Below, piece after piece: positions 24,901 through 37,239 of a stretch of DNA of 56,363 nucleotides (position 1 is its first letter; each line of letters begins with the position of its first letter). The position numbers and the translations under genes were made by a program. The DNA is from Welwitschia mirabilis (lineage: Eukaryota; Gnetophyta; Gnetopsida; Welwitschiales). The stretch is taken from assembly GCA_051453625.1 (NCBI GenBank), contig JBOZIK010000001.1, positions 217,355,169 through 217,411,531 of the forward strand, given 5' to 3'. A model generated the notes under the pieces. The model had not been told where the DNA came from. It searched no databases and saw nothing but the letters and a program-made list of their open reading frames with translations.

Positions 24901-27900
24901 ATGTATCTTTCACTCTTATGAGATATTATTTGGGAGGACCACTATGTTGAGAAAATGCTTAGAAGTATGAGCTTTAAATTTACTCTAAGGAAAGCTATTA
25001 AAATTTTAAAAATTGGGGATTTTTTAAAAGAGATAATAGACTTCTAAACATGACCAAGATTTTATTTGAATCCATAGTAGTGTAATGAAGAATATTAAGT
25101 GATATAACTTCAAAATTTCTTAGTTTGTTAGTGATTAGCCTAAATGTGAATCCTCGTGAGTTTGTTTTTCTATTATGTATAGAAATTTGAAACGTAATTC
25201 AGTGTGTGTAATGAAAATATGATCATGTATTCCTTAGAAATTTGTTTTTACACTTCCTAATGCTCATGCATAATTAAGATGATGTAGAAAATAATATATA
25301 TATCTAGGATTCTTGTTTTGTAATTCCTTAGCTATTATAAATTTTAGTTTTATTTTGTTCAAGAATAAATTTTTAATTTTTCACTCTATGGCTTTGTATG
25401 TATAAGCATTATATTTTTAACAAGAAAAAATTGTATTTAAAAGTCCATAATTTATCATCTAAGTTTATAAATGAATATATTAAATTGTATTGTCATTTTT
25501 CAATGGAACTTTAGGAATTTTCTCTTCAACTACAAAATAGACTTAATTAATTAAGGATTTGTTTATTTTTATTGAAGGAAACTAGAGAGAATATATTCCA
25601 TAATTCAAGTATTTAATTATTACTTAAAGAAGATATTACATTTGAAGTTGATTATAACATAACATATTCTTTACATAAGGCATGTGGTAGTTTAAAGATT
25701 GATTTGTATCCAAAGTTTTAAGATATAAATTTATTTTTTATGACTTAGAAAAGTGATATATATATATACCTTTAAAGTTAAAATACTATAAATATATAAT
25801 TAGTTATTTTTACAGATGCCTAAAGTTCATTTATACTACTATATTTTTTAAGTTGAACTATATAGTGGTTTATAATGTAGTTGTGATTATAGTCTATACC
25901 ATAATTAATTTTTTGAGACTATCTGTCATTAATTCTTATCTATTGAAATTTTAAATAGTATACTAAGTGTAAGTTAAATAATAAAATGAGGTCTTTCTTA
26001 GAGTATAACTTGTTTTTATTTTTAAACCTCAAAACTCCTAATTCAATCCTAGTTAAATTTCATCAGTGTCACTTTCTGATGAATTTCAAATTCATATGTT
26101 GAAACATAGTATATCTATATATTTGTAGAATTATTTACTAACATACATATAACAATGTGATTATATTGGAATGATACGAAACTCTATTTTTGTACAAGTT
26201 CTATAAGAAACCTTTATTTTCTTAATTTAAAATCTTAGAAATATGCATTGTAGTCGAGTAAAAAGGTTTATAATGTCAAATGATTAGGTTTATAATGAAA
26301 TACTCTTAAAAGATTAAAAATAGATATTTTGCGTCTCTTTTATCATATTTAATCTTCTTAATAACATAATAAATTAATAATTAGTAATTTAACAAGAATC
26401 TAGAGAATTAAAAAGGAGTCATTAATTATGATGCTAATGTTCTTTTTAAGCTACATATATTTATTAAAGGTATGCTTTGTTAAAGTGCTTGATCCAAAAG
26501 GTTAATAACAATTGAGGAATGAGTTGAATATTGCACTATATTTTAATTAATATTTTATAGTAAAATAAATCTAAAAATAGTTTATGTAATAGAATATGAT
26601 GCGATCATGGATTTAAAAAAGAATATTTTTACAATAGAATAAAAAACTATATATCTTTCTTATAAGACAACCATATATCTTTCTTATAAGACAACCATGA
26701 AAATGCTGTAGATTTTTTTCCCTTACATAATACTATACTCAAGTGAAAGGATAAGATGCAATATTTTTACTAACCTATTAGGATTATATATCTGTATTAA
26801 AAAAAAGTGAAAGTTGGATCATCATAGTTTTTTACCAAAACATTTGGTTAACATGTTTCATATGTTTACATTTTTATTTTAATAGTATACATACGTGTTA
26901 ATTTTTAAGTAGTATATGTATGTTCATAAAAAAATGCATATACATGGTATGCATATTAGATTCTTTTAAACTATAATGATGCTAATATATAGGGTTATGT
27001 TAATTTAGAATACAACTAACTAATGTTTTAAGTTATCACACCTCATCCTCAGGGTGAGATATAGGGAAAGAAAGGGAAAAGAATATAAACAAGATCTAAT
27101 GAAAATATTTAGAAATTAATAAAATACAAGGCTTCAAGATAGATCACTACTTTGTATTTATATTATTTACATTAATTTTTATTTTTAAGGAACCTTAGAT
27201 TCTTCTATTATATTTATGATCAATGATAGCTAAAATTTATACATCTTTGAACATTCATCAATGATCCTTTTGTCTTCTCCAATTCTTTTCTAGTAATCAC
27301 TTATTAGATCTATCATGTTGTATAATTTTGTTTTGTTTTTTAATTATTAATCTAAGTGATCCACTAGTTTCTTCAATGTTAAAATAGTTGTGTATGGATT
27401 ATCCAGTAGATCCCCATTTATCCATTTTATCATTTTATCCCTTAGGATCAAAAGAAAGTAGTTGATATGATCTATTAATTCAAATGAAACTTCTATCACA
27501 TGGGATCATAGGATGTTCATCTTCTTATACTCATATTACTATCAAAGAGAACAACCACATGTTGTAATTCTAGTTCTATTCTAAAAGATCTTGTACTAAT
27601 GTTTTATTTATCATCCCTAAAGGTCAAGTCCTTGATTACTGACTTGTATAAAAACCTCTTAATTTAGTGGGATTTCTTTTCATAGAACTTAATAAAACTT
27701 TAAGGAATATAATAAATAAGAAAAAGTCCTTAATGAAATATTTAGATAGAAGAAAAATATAATGACATTAAATATAGTGATTGATATTTATAATTATCAA
27801 GCTTGGGTACATGAATAAATATCTTAGAATTAAGAAAAGAAAGACTCAGTAGTTTTAATTATGAATCAATTGATGATGCATCCATTAAAGTTTTAAATTT

Positions 27901-28005
27901 AAATTTAAATTCTTTAAAAAAATATGTACATGAGATGATCACATAATACTTTTAGAAAATAATTTAAACATATTAAATCTCTATTTAGCATGTGACTTTT
28001 TTCTT
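24901..28005. other. AT-rich region with no recognisable gene
   Basis: I see no gene, conserved coding motif or structural RNA in this stretch on either strand. It holds a perfect 24-bp tandem duplication at 26649-26696, a short AT dinucleotide run near 25758-25770 and frequent homopolymer runs. The higher-complexity patch near 27040-27075 is too short to interpret. Confidence 0.5.
26649..26696. repeat. 24-bp perfect tandem duplication
   Basis: The 24-base unit atatatctttcttataagac plus aacc occurs twice with no spacer (26649-26672 and 26673-26696). It is likely a local replication slip and nothing suggests function. Confidence 0.9.
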
Positions 28006-29950
28006 TCTATTCATTTCTGTTATTATACATAAGTAAATAACCTAGTCATTTAATATGTCTTGTTTTAATTTTTTGGTTAGCATGATCTTATCATAATGAA
28101 TGTTAAAGATTTTAAATGAAATTATGTTTTACATCTTTATAGTTAATAGATATTAATCCTATTACGAAAGAGCTAAAAGGTTGTAAGTACATTATGACAT
28201 AGCTAAAATGTTTAAGATGATATAGTTTCATACTATGTAATTTAGCTAATAACATGGCATACTTTGTAATAAGAAAGTAAATGCTAATATAAGCTAGATG
28301 AGCTATGAATCCTAATATGGAGGAAGAAGGAAATTCAATGAGCTCTACACAGTTTATAACTTAATATTTTTAATAAGTCTTTAAAATAATGAAAAATCAA
28401 GTCCTAGTGATTACACAATCATAGCCTTAATATAATGTTGTGGTATAATTTTAAAATCTTTAATTGCCTATCTTTAAAGAAATTGAAGGTTCTACTAAAG
28501 TTAAGGCTTGTATGACTAAGACAAATAAGTATTTTTATTATTCAATACTTCCTTGAGTAAGATATGATGATAATAGATGTGTGTGAACTTGAGGAAGAAA
28601 CTTTCTTACAATGGGAAAATAAAATGTAAGAACTAAAGATACTTAAAAATTTTTTAATTATTGACATCTTTTTAGAACTACCTAGTCTAATCTATGCCAT
28701 AAAGTAATTTTAAAAATATAAATCTTAATATTTCTATGTTGTAAGATAAGAAAATATAAGTGTATCCTAGTATGGAGTGATATTATTAGCATTGGTAAGG
28801 TATGTGAGTACTTTAAATAATGATAAGAGAGTAAAAGTGAGTCATTTTATGGTTGGCTTATATCCTACATTAGAACATATAATTTAATTTTTATAATCTA
28901 TTATCTTAAATAATATTAAAACAATTATATTTGAAGAGATTTAGAGATAAAGAAAATAAAAATATATAATAAGAATCATGAACCTTTTATAAAGAAGGCT
29001 TACTTTTATTATTTGTAAGTAAAAAATAACTTTACAAGGCTTTAGCTTATATTCTCTAATCTTTGTCTTATACAACTTACTCTACTGTCATCTAAGCTAG
29101 TATGGACTTGTCAAGCTTTAAAAATAATAATGTGAAAAGAAGTATGAAAATATCAATCTAGGTGGTACTTTATTTATAAAGGAATACACTTCTAAAATGA
29201 TAATGCAACATCAAAGAAAAAAGAAAAATAAAATAAGACTAACACATTTAGGTCTTTTTATTATATATAATTGATTCCATATTAAAAGGAGTTTTTAATA
29301 AGTTAATAAGAAGTCTTTAACTGCTTCAAATCTAATGTAGTAGGGAGGTTAAAAGAAAAATTTTGAGTAGTAGTTACTATATAGTCTATTAAGGTCCAAT
29401 CTTTCATCATCAAATAAGTAAGTATGCATTTCGATAATCCTATTACTATGTAAATAGATTCTAAAGTTACTTATTATTTTACTTCATGAAGATGTATTTA
29501 AAGAAAAAAATAGATAATATGTAGAAGCCTTATGAAGTGAAAATTTAACTTCCTAATGACCTAAGAGAAATAAGACATTAGATGGTTCCAATATATACTT
29601 TATGTTAATGGAAAGATAATGATATGAGAAGTTCAATCCTTATAAATTGTATAAGAAAACATGAGGCATTTGGGAAAACAACATTTTCAAGGCTAAGAAA
29701 ATATAAGAAAGCATTAAATATTAAACATGAAACATTTTATGAAGTGTTTATAAATATGTTATACTAGTTGCAAAAGAAGATACAAAAGAAAAACCTATAT
29801 GTAGCATAGTGGATAAGTACTCTCATGGGTATGCTAAAGAGTCACATGAAATCCCATCATCTAGAAACATGGAAATTTAATCTAGAGGTAGCACTAGGTA
29901 TCACTATTGCAGTGTGAATTTATACAAACTAGAAGTCCTTTAGATAAACC
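28006..29950. repeat. 1.9-kb duplicated segment, copy A
   Basis: This matches 31704-33600 in the same orientation, beginning ttctattcatttctgttatt. Copy A has about 100 bases (about 28698-28790) that copy B lacks. It also carries a broken version of the open frame that is intact at 33219-33545: from 29618 it reads MRSSILINCIRKHEAFGKTT and meets a stop near 29767. The match fades after about 29905-29950, shortly before a probable LTR. Confidence 0.8.
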
Positions 29951-29980
29951 TATAAATTATATAACTTACAGAAAAACACA

Positions 29981-31280
29981 TGGTAGTATAGATGGGAGTT
30001 CACCCGAATGTCGTAATCCAATGAAGGCACTAGGATTAGAGTTAGAGAATTGATTTTTGCAAAGTATTTTTAGTATTTTTGTCTTATAAATCTGAAAGGA
30101 AATAAACAAGTAAATGTAATGCAAGATGAATGAATATGAAATGTAGTGAATGGAATTGGAAATGGATTTCTATTAGATCCTAGTCCTTCTATTACAAAGA
30201 CTACCTTCTCTATAACTTATATCAATTAAGAAGAGCATCCACTAGTTCTTAACCAATATAAAATATGAGATCTATCCAAGTAAGAAGATGCAATGTGCAA
30301 TATGACATGAAATGGAATGTAATGCAAATCTACTACTACTAATCAAGGTCAACCATAACAAAGGTTTCCCTTATGATCTAAATAGATCACAGGTTATCAC
30401 TAAAATATCACCAACTTAAACCATAAGGGACATTCACAATATTGAAATGAAAAGAAGGAATTGTATTAACTCAAAGAGTATTCAAAACATACATATACTT
30501 ACAATTAAAACAATAACACCTTAATAGAAGGAACTTAGCCTAATACCAAGGAGACTTTTTTCTGTAGCACTAGATGGACCTCTTGCCCTTCAATCCTCTA
30601 TCACAACTATTGGGTACAAAAGATGGAATAGAAATAAAGGAGGGGAAGGGTATTTATAGTTTTTCACTTGAGGAATTGAAGGAAAAAATATAAAGGCAAG
30701 AAACAAAAACCTTAACAACCCACATGAATTATTTGACCTTATTTACAATGGTATTTCTTATGAACATGTAAAAACAGTTGTCATCTTGATTGTCATGAGG
30801 ATGATCATGAGGATGACACCATGTGTCACCTACCTCCATGTGCCTCATGTGTTGTTGTCACCCCTATAAGTTATCTTCTGATGTTACTTTCATCATCCTA
30901 TCTATCATCTGGATGACATATGGGATGATGCCATGTCACCATGTGCTTTATGTACTCCATGTACTGCCTTCAACTCTGCAGCCTCTATCCATGTCAGCAG
31001 TGTGGTCATCCTCTTTGTTGTGGAGATGACAAAAGGGACAAAGGTCTTCCTTTTCTTCACTCTTCAAGGTAAGTCATTCTTTTACATCATAAAGTGCTTC
31101 TTCCAAATATGCAGTATCAGAATAAGCCTGGGAAACTATCAAAAATACTAAAGATTACATGTTTTACTGATCATCCTATCAGATCTTCATAGTTATCAGT
31201 ATTGCATCAAAACTTGTATGAATGTCCTGCAAAAGTACTCAAAATATGCCATCAAATTCCTACAAATTGGCATCACAACA
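29981..31280 (-). mobile_element. probable LTR (1.3 kb) of a minus-oriented retrotransposon
   Basis: Read on the minus strand, this segment starts TGTTGTGATGCCAATTTG at 31280 and ends ACTACCA at 29981, giving the TG...CA ends of an LTR. It is preceded on that strand by a G-rich polypurine run (31281-31294, minus reading starts TAAGTAGGGGGCAA). A TATAAATA box lies mid-element on the minus strand (30651-30658), where a U3 promoter would sit. Its base composition is more balanced than the flanks. The partner LTR is not in view and the retrotransposon interior would lie to the right, but a gap at 31604 intervenes, so it may be a truncated element. The left end is inferred only from the TG dinucleotide. 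Confidence 0.45.
30651..30658 (-). promoter_or_regulatory. TATA box of the probable minus-strand LTR
   Basis: The plus strand reads tatttata, so the minus strand carries TATAAATA in the context CTATAAATACCC. It lies about 620 bases inside the proposed LTR start, compatible with the end of a U3 region. No transcript evidence is available. Confidence 0.35.
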
Positions 31281-31294
31281 TTGCCCCCTACTTA
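31281..31294 (-). other. polypurine-tract-like site beside the probable LTR
   Basis: The minus strand reads TAAGTAGGGGGCAA directly before the proposed LTR start TGTTG. A similar site (GCTTAAGTAGGGGGC on the minus strand) recurs near 31458-31472. The two may reflect a small duplication. Confidence 0.4.
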
Positions 31295-31603
31295 GCCTTA
31301 TCAGTCCCTAATAAAGTAAGTGATCAACTAGATTGTGAGCTAATTTGTCTAAGATAAAAAATCAGTGCTTAAAAAAATGTAAATTGAGTTCATGAAGCTA
31401 TGTAAGAAAATGATATCATTAACAAGTAATTAATACAAGTTCTAAAGAATTTTCCTAAGCCCCCTACTTAAGCATTTCACTATAGAATGAATGAATGTGA
31501 TATAGATATAAGAATCATAAAAATGTAAATTAATGGCTTATAAAAATGAAGCTGTGTATGCACATTATATAAACAACAATAATGGACTATCACGACAGCA
31601 TAA

Positions 31604-31703
31604 NNNNNNNNNNNNNNNNNNNNNNNNNNNNNNNNNNNNNNNNNNNNNNNNNNNNNNNNNNNNNNNNNNNNNNNNNNNNNNNNNNNNNNNNNNNNNNNNN
31701 NNN
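31604..31703. other. 100-N gap
   Basis: The right flank begins exactly with the start of the match to 28006. The left flank (to 31603) shows no overlap with it. The size is a placeholder and the missing length is unknown. Confidence 0.8.
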
Positions 31704-33600
31704 TTCTATTCATTTCTGTTATTATACATAAGTAAATAACCTAGTCATTTAATATGTCTTGTTTTAATTTTTTGGTTATAATAATCTTAAGATAATGAAT
31801 GTTAAATATTTTAGATGAAAATATGTTTTACATATTTCTAGTTAATAGATATTAATTCTATTATGAAAGAGCTAAAACATTGTAAGTACATTATGATATA
31901 GCTATAATGTCTGAGATGATATAGTTTCATACTATGTAATTTAGCTCAGAACATTGCATACTTTCTAATAAGAATGTAAATGGTAATAGTATCTAGAAGA
32001 GCTATGAATTCTAACATGGAAATAGAAGGAAATCCAACAAACTCTACCAAGTTTATGACTTAATCTTTTTAATAAGTCTTTAAAATAATGAGAAATCAAG
32101 TCCTAGTAATTACACAATCATAGCCTCAATACAATGTTGTGGTATAATTTTTAAAAGCTTCAATTTCTCATCTTTAAAAAAATTGAAGGTTCTACTAAAA
32201 CTAAGGCTTATATAACTAAGAAAAATAACTATTTTTATTGTTTAATACTTCCTTGAGCAAGATATGATGATAATAGATGTGTGTCAATTTTAGGAAGAAA
32301 ATTTCTTACTATGGGAAAATAAAATGTAAAACTAGAGATACCTAAAAATTATCTAATTATTGACATCTTTCTAGAACTACCTAGTCTAGCATTGCTAAGG
32401 TATGTAAGTACTTTAAATAAGGATAAGAGAGGAAAAGTAAGTCATTTTGTGGTTGGCTTATATCCTACATTAGAACATATAGTTTAATTTTTATAACCTA
32501 TTATCTTAAATAATATCTAAAACAATTATGTTTAAAGATAATTAGAGGTATAGAAAATAAAAATCTATAATAAGAATCATAAACCTTTTATCAAGAAGGC
32601 TTACTTTTATGATTTGTGAGTAAAAAATGACTTTATAAGACTTTAGCTTATTTGATCTAATCTTTGTCTTATAGATCTTTCTCTATTGTCATCTAAGCTA
32701 GTATTTATTTGTCAAGATTTAAAACTAATAATATGAAAAGAAGTATGTAAATATTAATCTATGTGCTACTTTATTTGTAAAGGATCACATTTCTAGAAAG
32801 ATAATCCAACATCAAGGAAAAAGAACAATAAAATAGGACCAACACATCTAGGTCTTTTTATTTTAATGTATTCCATATTAAAAGGAGTTTTTTACAACTT
32901 AATAAGAAGTCATTAACTATTTTAAAATATAATGCAGTGGAAAGGTCACAATAAAAATTTGAGTAGTATTTACTATATAGTCTATTAAGGTCCTATTTTC
33001 CATCATCAAATAAGTAAGTGTGCATTTTGATAATCCTATTACTATGTAAATAAATACTAAAGTTACTTATTAGTTTACTTCATGAAGATGTATTTAAAGA
33101 AAAAAATAAGTAATATGTATAAGTACTATGAAGAGAAAATTTAGCTTCCTAATAACCTAAGGGAAATAATAGATTAGATAGTACCAAGATATACTTATGT
33201 TAATGAAAAGATAATGATATGAAAAGTTTAAGCCTTATAAATTATATAAGAAAACATGATACATTTGGGAAAACAACACTTTTAAGGCTAAGAAATTATA
33301 AGGAAGCATTAAATATTAAACTTGAAACATGTGATGAAGTGTTTATAAATATGATTATACTAGTTGAAAAAGAAGATACAAAAGAGAAATCTATATGTAT
33401 CATAGTGGATAAGTACTCTCATGTGTATGCTATAGACTCACATGAAATCCAATCATCCACAAACATGGAATTTAATCTAGAGGTAGCACTAGGTATTGCA
33501 TTTATATCTCTAAAGGTTCTTATCATATATTACCTACAAATATGATAAATTTAATAATGTAGCTACAAGAGCTATTTGGATAAATAATTCATACAACTGA
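31704..33600. repeat. 1.9-kb duplicated segment, copy B
   Basis: This is a direct copy of 28006-29950, roughly 88-90% identical by eye, with one deletion of about 100 bases. It starts exactly at the end of a 100-N gap (31604-31703), so its true left boundary is unknown. It contains the 108-codon open frame at 33219-33545. Confidence 0.8.
33219..33545 (+). CDS. 108-codon open frame inside the duplicated segment, not recognised
   Basis: This is the longest N-free frame in copy B. It encodes a predicted 108-residue, lysine- and isoleucine-rich product with FGKTTLLRLRNYKEAL near residues 16-31 and a KEDTKEKSICIIVDKYSHVY stretch in the middle. The GKTT could suggest a nucleotide-binding P-loop of the NBS type. 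However, the usual GxGGxGKT context and the downstream kinase-2 pattern are absent, so I do not call that. The sister copy at about 29618-29935 is frameshifted or stopped, which argues that the frame is not under constraint. It is most likely a decayed fragment of a repeat-borne coding sequence. Confidence 0.25.
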   Translation: MKSLSLINYIRKHDTFGKTTLLRLRNYKEALNIKLETCDEVFINMIILVEKEDTKEKSICIIVDKYSHVYAIDSHEIQSSTNMEFNLEVALGIAFISLKVLIIYYLQI

Positions 33601-34287
33601 GTATATTCCGATGGTATGACCTAATATTATTTATGAAGAAGAAGGATTAAACATTGAGATATTATACCAATTATAGAAAATGGAGTAATATAATAATTAA
33701 AATAAGTTTTCCTTACATTAAAAAAACATAAAAATTAATACACATAAAAATACACAGTTGATATACCAAGGAATAAACTTATGAATATAATTTATGTTAG
33801 CAAATCCATTGAATGGGAAAAACGAATTTTCAATACTAAAAGATGGTATAAGAAAGTTAAAATTACTTAGTAATTGGCTGAAAGAGTAATGGATTACTTA
33901 GTAGGCTTTATCAAGATAATACTAATTAATAAGTCATTTGACATTTTTGAGTATATAACAACATGTTCTTTCATTACAGTAGTCCATATTGTATATACAT
34001 TATATTTCCACATCTTTAGAACTAGTAATTGAAAAACGTGTTAATGATGTATGAAGCCATTATCAGTTTGCAACATACCATCTAAATAACCATCTTATAA
34101 CTTAAACATGATTCTGAATAGTCCATTTTATTAACAACATTACTAACATTATTGAAGTTTTCCAATTTTTACATTTTTTTTGCTTTTTTTTCTCGTGCTT
34201 TATAAATCTTCACCTTCCTTTTGAAAACTTGGCATTTAAGCTTTGAGGCCAATAATTAGTAAAGTCTTAGAGCATTTTATATAAGGG
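33601..34287. other. unique AT-rich flank, no gene seen
   Basis: No gene or repeat is recognised here. It is the left flank of the gypsy insertion, so before insertion it was continuous with the sequence from 50975 onward. Confidence 0.5.
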
Positions 34288-34292
34288 CCTTT
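34288..34292. repeat. gypsy target-site duplication, left (CCTTT)
   Basis: CCTTT lies directly before the LTR start TGTAATG and recurs directly after the 3' LTR at 50975-50979. A 5-bp duplication is standard for Ty3/gypsy integration. Confidence 0.85.
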
Positions 34293-34709
34293 TGTAATGT
34301 TTCAAAATCATTAATTGAATAATGATATACATTAACCACTAATGGAGCATGATTAACAAGAGATGTGAATGGATGTGACCCAAATATGTAAAGATGTATT
34401 CCTTCATTATGTAATATAAGACTATCACATTAGGTGGGGGTGGATATACTAGGTGGATATAATCATCTACAATCTTAGCTAATCCCTAAGGGCCCCAGGA
34501 GGGGCACTAAGATCATAGTCCTGTCTTTACCTATAACCACTAGTCTAAGGTAGTTTACTAATGATGTAAAATGTAATCTACTGCTATCAATAATAAAAGC
34601 ATATTTCTATCTAAATTATTCCTTGTTATTTCTATGGATCCTGACATATTACTTTAAATGTTTCTTTTTTATGAAAAATAATTCAAAAATAGTAAAATGA
34701 GACATGAAA
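34293..34709 (+). repeat. 5' LTR of the gypsy element
   Basis: This 417-bp LTR starts TGTAATGTT and ends GACATGAAA. The ends are a decayed inverted pair (TGTAATGTC...GACATTACA would be the perfect form), so the usual terminal CA is mutated to AA in both LTRs. It aligns along its length with 50557-50974. Two bases separate it from the primer site. Confidence 0.9.
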
Positions 34710-34711
34710 TT

Positions 34712-34724
34712 TGGTATCAGAGCC
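34712..34724 (+). other. primer-binding site, initiator tRNA-Met
   Basis: TGGTATCAGAGCC is the perfect complement of the 3' end of plant initiator tRNA-Met, the commonest primer for plant LTR retrotransposons. It lies 2 bases after the 5' LTR. Confidence 0.95.
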
Positions 34725-37212
34725 AATAACAAGTGGTAAACCACTACTTAAAGAAAAATAAGAAAGAAATTTAGTTTACAAATTAAATAACCAAAAGGCC
34801 AAATAGTACATCAAAGATTAGGAATATGGTAATTAAAGGAAACAAGATGCCCATGAAAATAGAATGCATGATACCTTAACAGGGAAAAGTCAAACATCAC
34901 TACCGAGAAGGAATAAGATCCTCTATGGAGAAAGTAAAAAGGTTTTAACCCTTCATGTTTGGGATAGGAGGCTCCATGCCACCTAGAACTACTTCCATCC
35001 TAGTAGACCATGAAGGAATCATCGCAGTATTAATTTTGATGAAAGAAAAATCTACTACTGTATCTGCCCTAGTAATAGGATATGATCACTTATAGAGATT
35101 CATATGAAGCTTACTATAAGTGACCAAAGTCCTCAATAGATGTTCTTTTGAGGGATCTTAACCATCATACAATACATTTATGTCATTAATAGTAATGGTC
35201 AGACAATCTTCATAAGCTTGAATCATACTCTCACTTTTGTAAAATGAGTAGATAAGGAAGCCTAGCTTTCTTCTATTATAGTCATCCATGAAACATCTTC
35301 CTATGATTTCTTAACTAACAAATGCATGTTTTCCACCTCATTCTTCAACATCTAAAGGAAATCACTCATAGACTCTCACTCTTTAATCCCATGAAGAACC
35401 ATGTAGTAAAATAACTCCATCATATCCACCATATTATAGAAATCTTAAAGTGGAGTAGGCCATTCTCACTGTGGAGAATAATGGGGGATGAATTAAATAG
35501 AACAATTATATTCGAAGTAACCCCCTATCTTAAAGTGGAGCAGGCCAGTCTTCTTCCTTGTATTATTGATGGGTGTAGACATCATCTAGGTATGAAGAAT
35601 GAAATACCTATGCATGTAGAAGACTGAAAAGAAATTAGTAACCCCCTATCTAACCCATTAACTCCTTAACCTTGGGATACAAGATCTTCACCACTTACAA
35701 AAGCTAATTAATGTAATTAAAAACTTGGCCTTGTTCATTAATAATAGATTGTGAAGCTATAGGTGAGTGATGAAAAGGCTCTAGAGAAGGGCTAGCAATA
35801 GGAAAAATTTGACTTGGAGGCTAAAAATAGATGATGGAATAGAACATATCCTTCTAATTCATTATGGTGTCAAAATCATTAAGTACCTCTTCCCTTTGAG
35901 ATTTGGAAGGAAATAATAAATTAATGAAGAGGCTAGTGGAAGGAATAAAAGGAAAAGTTTCACTTATAGTGATGGATACCTCCCTTAACTACAAAAGAGA
36001 GAGCTCCTCTGGAGGCTGTGGGATTAAATCCATGTCCTCCTCTGCTAAAGTTTTTGCATGAGGAACCTAAAATTAAAAAAAAAGGTCTATATCTGGAAAA
36101 AAAAGAATAATAATAATAAGAAAGAGATGGTAGTAGATAATACCCCACAAGGTCAGTGTCACTAAGAAAAGATAAGGAATGCATCCTCTTCATCTTCTAA
36201 TTCCATAGAAATAGAGTGATCCACAGGAGCTCTGTAATTTTTCAATAGCAAAAGTCATGAGGTTCTCAAGCTTTACTCATCTATAAAACACAAAATACCA
36301 AAAATCAAAGTTATCAAAAATATACTTAACAATAGGATTCCTCAGCAAAACACATACCATGTATTAAATAGAAAAAGTACCTTAAGATGTCTCTCTAAGA
36401 TCATAACTCCTAGAGCCTTATCCCTCCATAGATGAGGAAGAATGAGGATATGATAAAGACTGAGCAACAATATAATAAGGAGATAAAACATAAGAAGAAT
36501 ATATAGATAGGTCTAAATGATTGTAGATCCCTTGGATTCATAGAAGAAAAAGATAAACCAAATAAAATATGATCACAAAAATACTTTCACCTATCACCAT
36601 TCCTCTTCAAGTAGGTCAACTAAAAAAAAAGTAGAAGAACAGATAACTAAGGTTAATCGAAAGAAACTCCACTAGTCAAAAAGAAAAATAAGTAAATTAT
36701 ATAGGTTGGAATCTTACTCATCTAGTCATTAAGAAAGATCCTATTAGAACTTAACTTTCCACTAGCCACAAAATATGGAGTGATAAAATTAACTATAGAA
36801 GTCCCATAAAAGTGGATATCCATGTTCCACACATATACAAAATCATCCAAGCAATTTGTTAAGAAGTAATGAAAGTCCTCATCAAAATGAGAAACTTTAG
36901 AAGGAACATAATTACCTTTACTTATTTCAAAAACCAGCCTAATGCTGTCCTCCAAAATTTGAATTAGGCCATGTCGAGGATGGGTAATGGTATTAGTATC
37001 TAGATTGAAGGAAGATTACAAGGAATCCAGGATGAAAATAATAGTAGGATGATGAAAACAAAAGGATGGAAAGCCAAAAAGATTTAAGAGACTAAAGGAG
37101 AAGAAGAAAACCCTTGCTCTAAAATTTGTTATTATATTTCCAACTTTGCAGACCTAAAATTGGTAGAATTCCAAGAAATGGTAGGACAAAATCTGGAAGT
37201 CATATCTTAATC
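34725..37212. other. gypsy 5' internal region, left part, with minus-strand coding-like stretches
   Basis: There is no plus-strand coding signal between the primer site and the CACTA insertion. The minus strand has two 77-codon open stretches (35960-36193 and 36722-36955; the second reads YFVASGKLSSNR near its end) and further coding-like segments separated by stops as far as about 34900. This could be an antisense ORF of the element, as reported for some plant gypsy lineages, or an older inserted gene remnant. I do not recognise the product. Short direct repeats are present: cttaaagtggag at 35444 and 35530, and agtaaccccctatct at 35517 and 35637. Confidence 0.4.
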
Positions 37213-37237
37213 CACTGTAAGAAATATTAGCTTTTAA
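37213..37237 (+). repeat. CACTA left terminal inverted repeat
   Basis: This is 25 bases starting CACTGTAAGAAATATTAG. It matches the inverted right end at 22 of 25 positions, with mismatches at positions 5, 16 and 17. Confidence 0.88.
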
Positions 37238-37239
37238 GA

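Noticed and set aside
30823-31151. Two overlapping plus-strand frames of 68 and 72 codons
   Set aside because: They lie inside the probable minus-oriented LTR and arise from an imperfect internal repeat (atgacaccatgtgtcac / atgatgccatgtcacc). The Met/Cys/His-rich content is not protein-like.
33264-33300. GKTT P-loop as evidence for an NBS disease-resistance gene
   Set aside because: The surrounding GxGGxGKT context, RNBS-A and kinase-2 motifs are missing, and the sister copy is broken.
35960-36193. 77-codon minus-strand frame as a gene
   Set aside because: It is rich in Ser/Phe/Tyr from TAT/TTC runs, lies in a decayed retrotransposon leader and has no recognisable domain. It is described only as part of the leader region.
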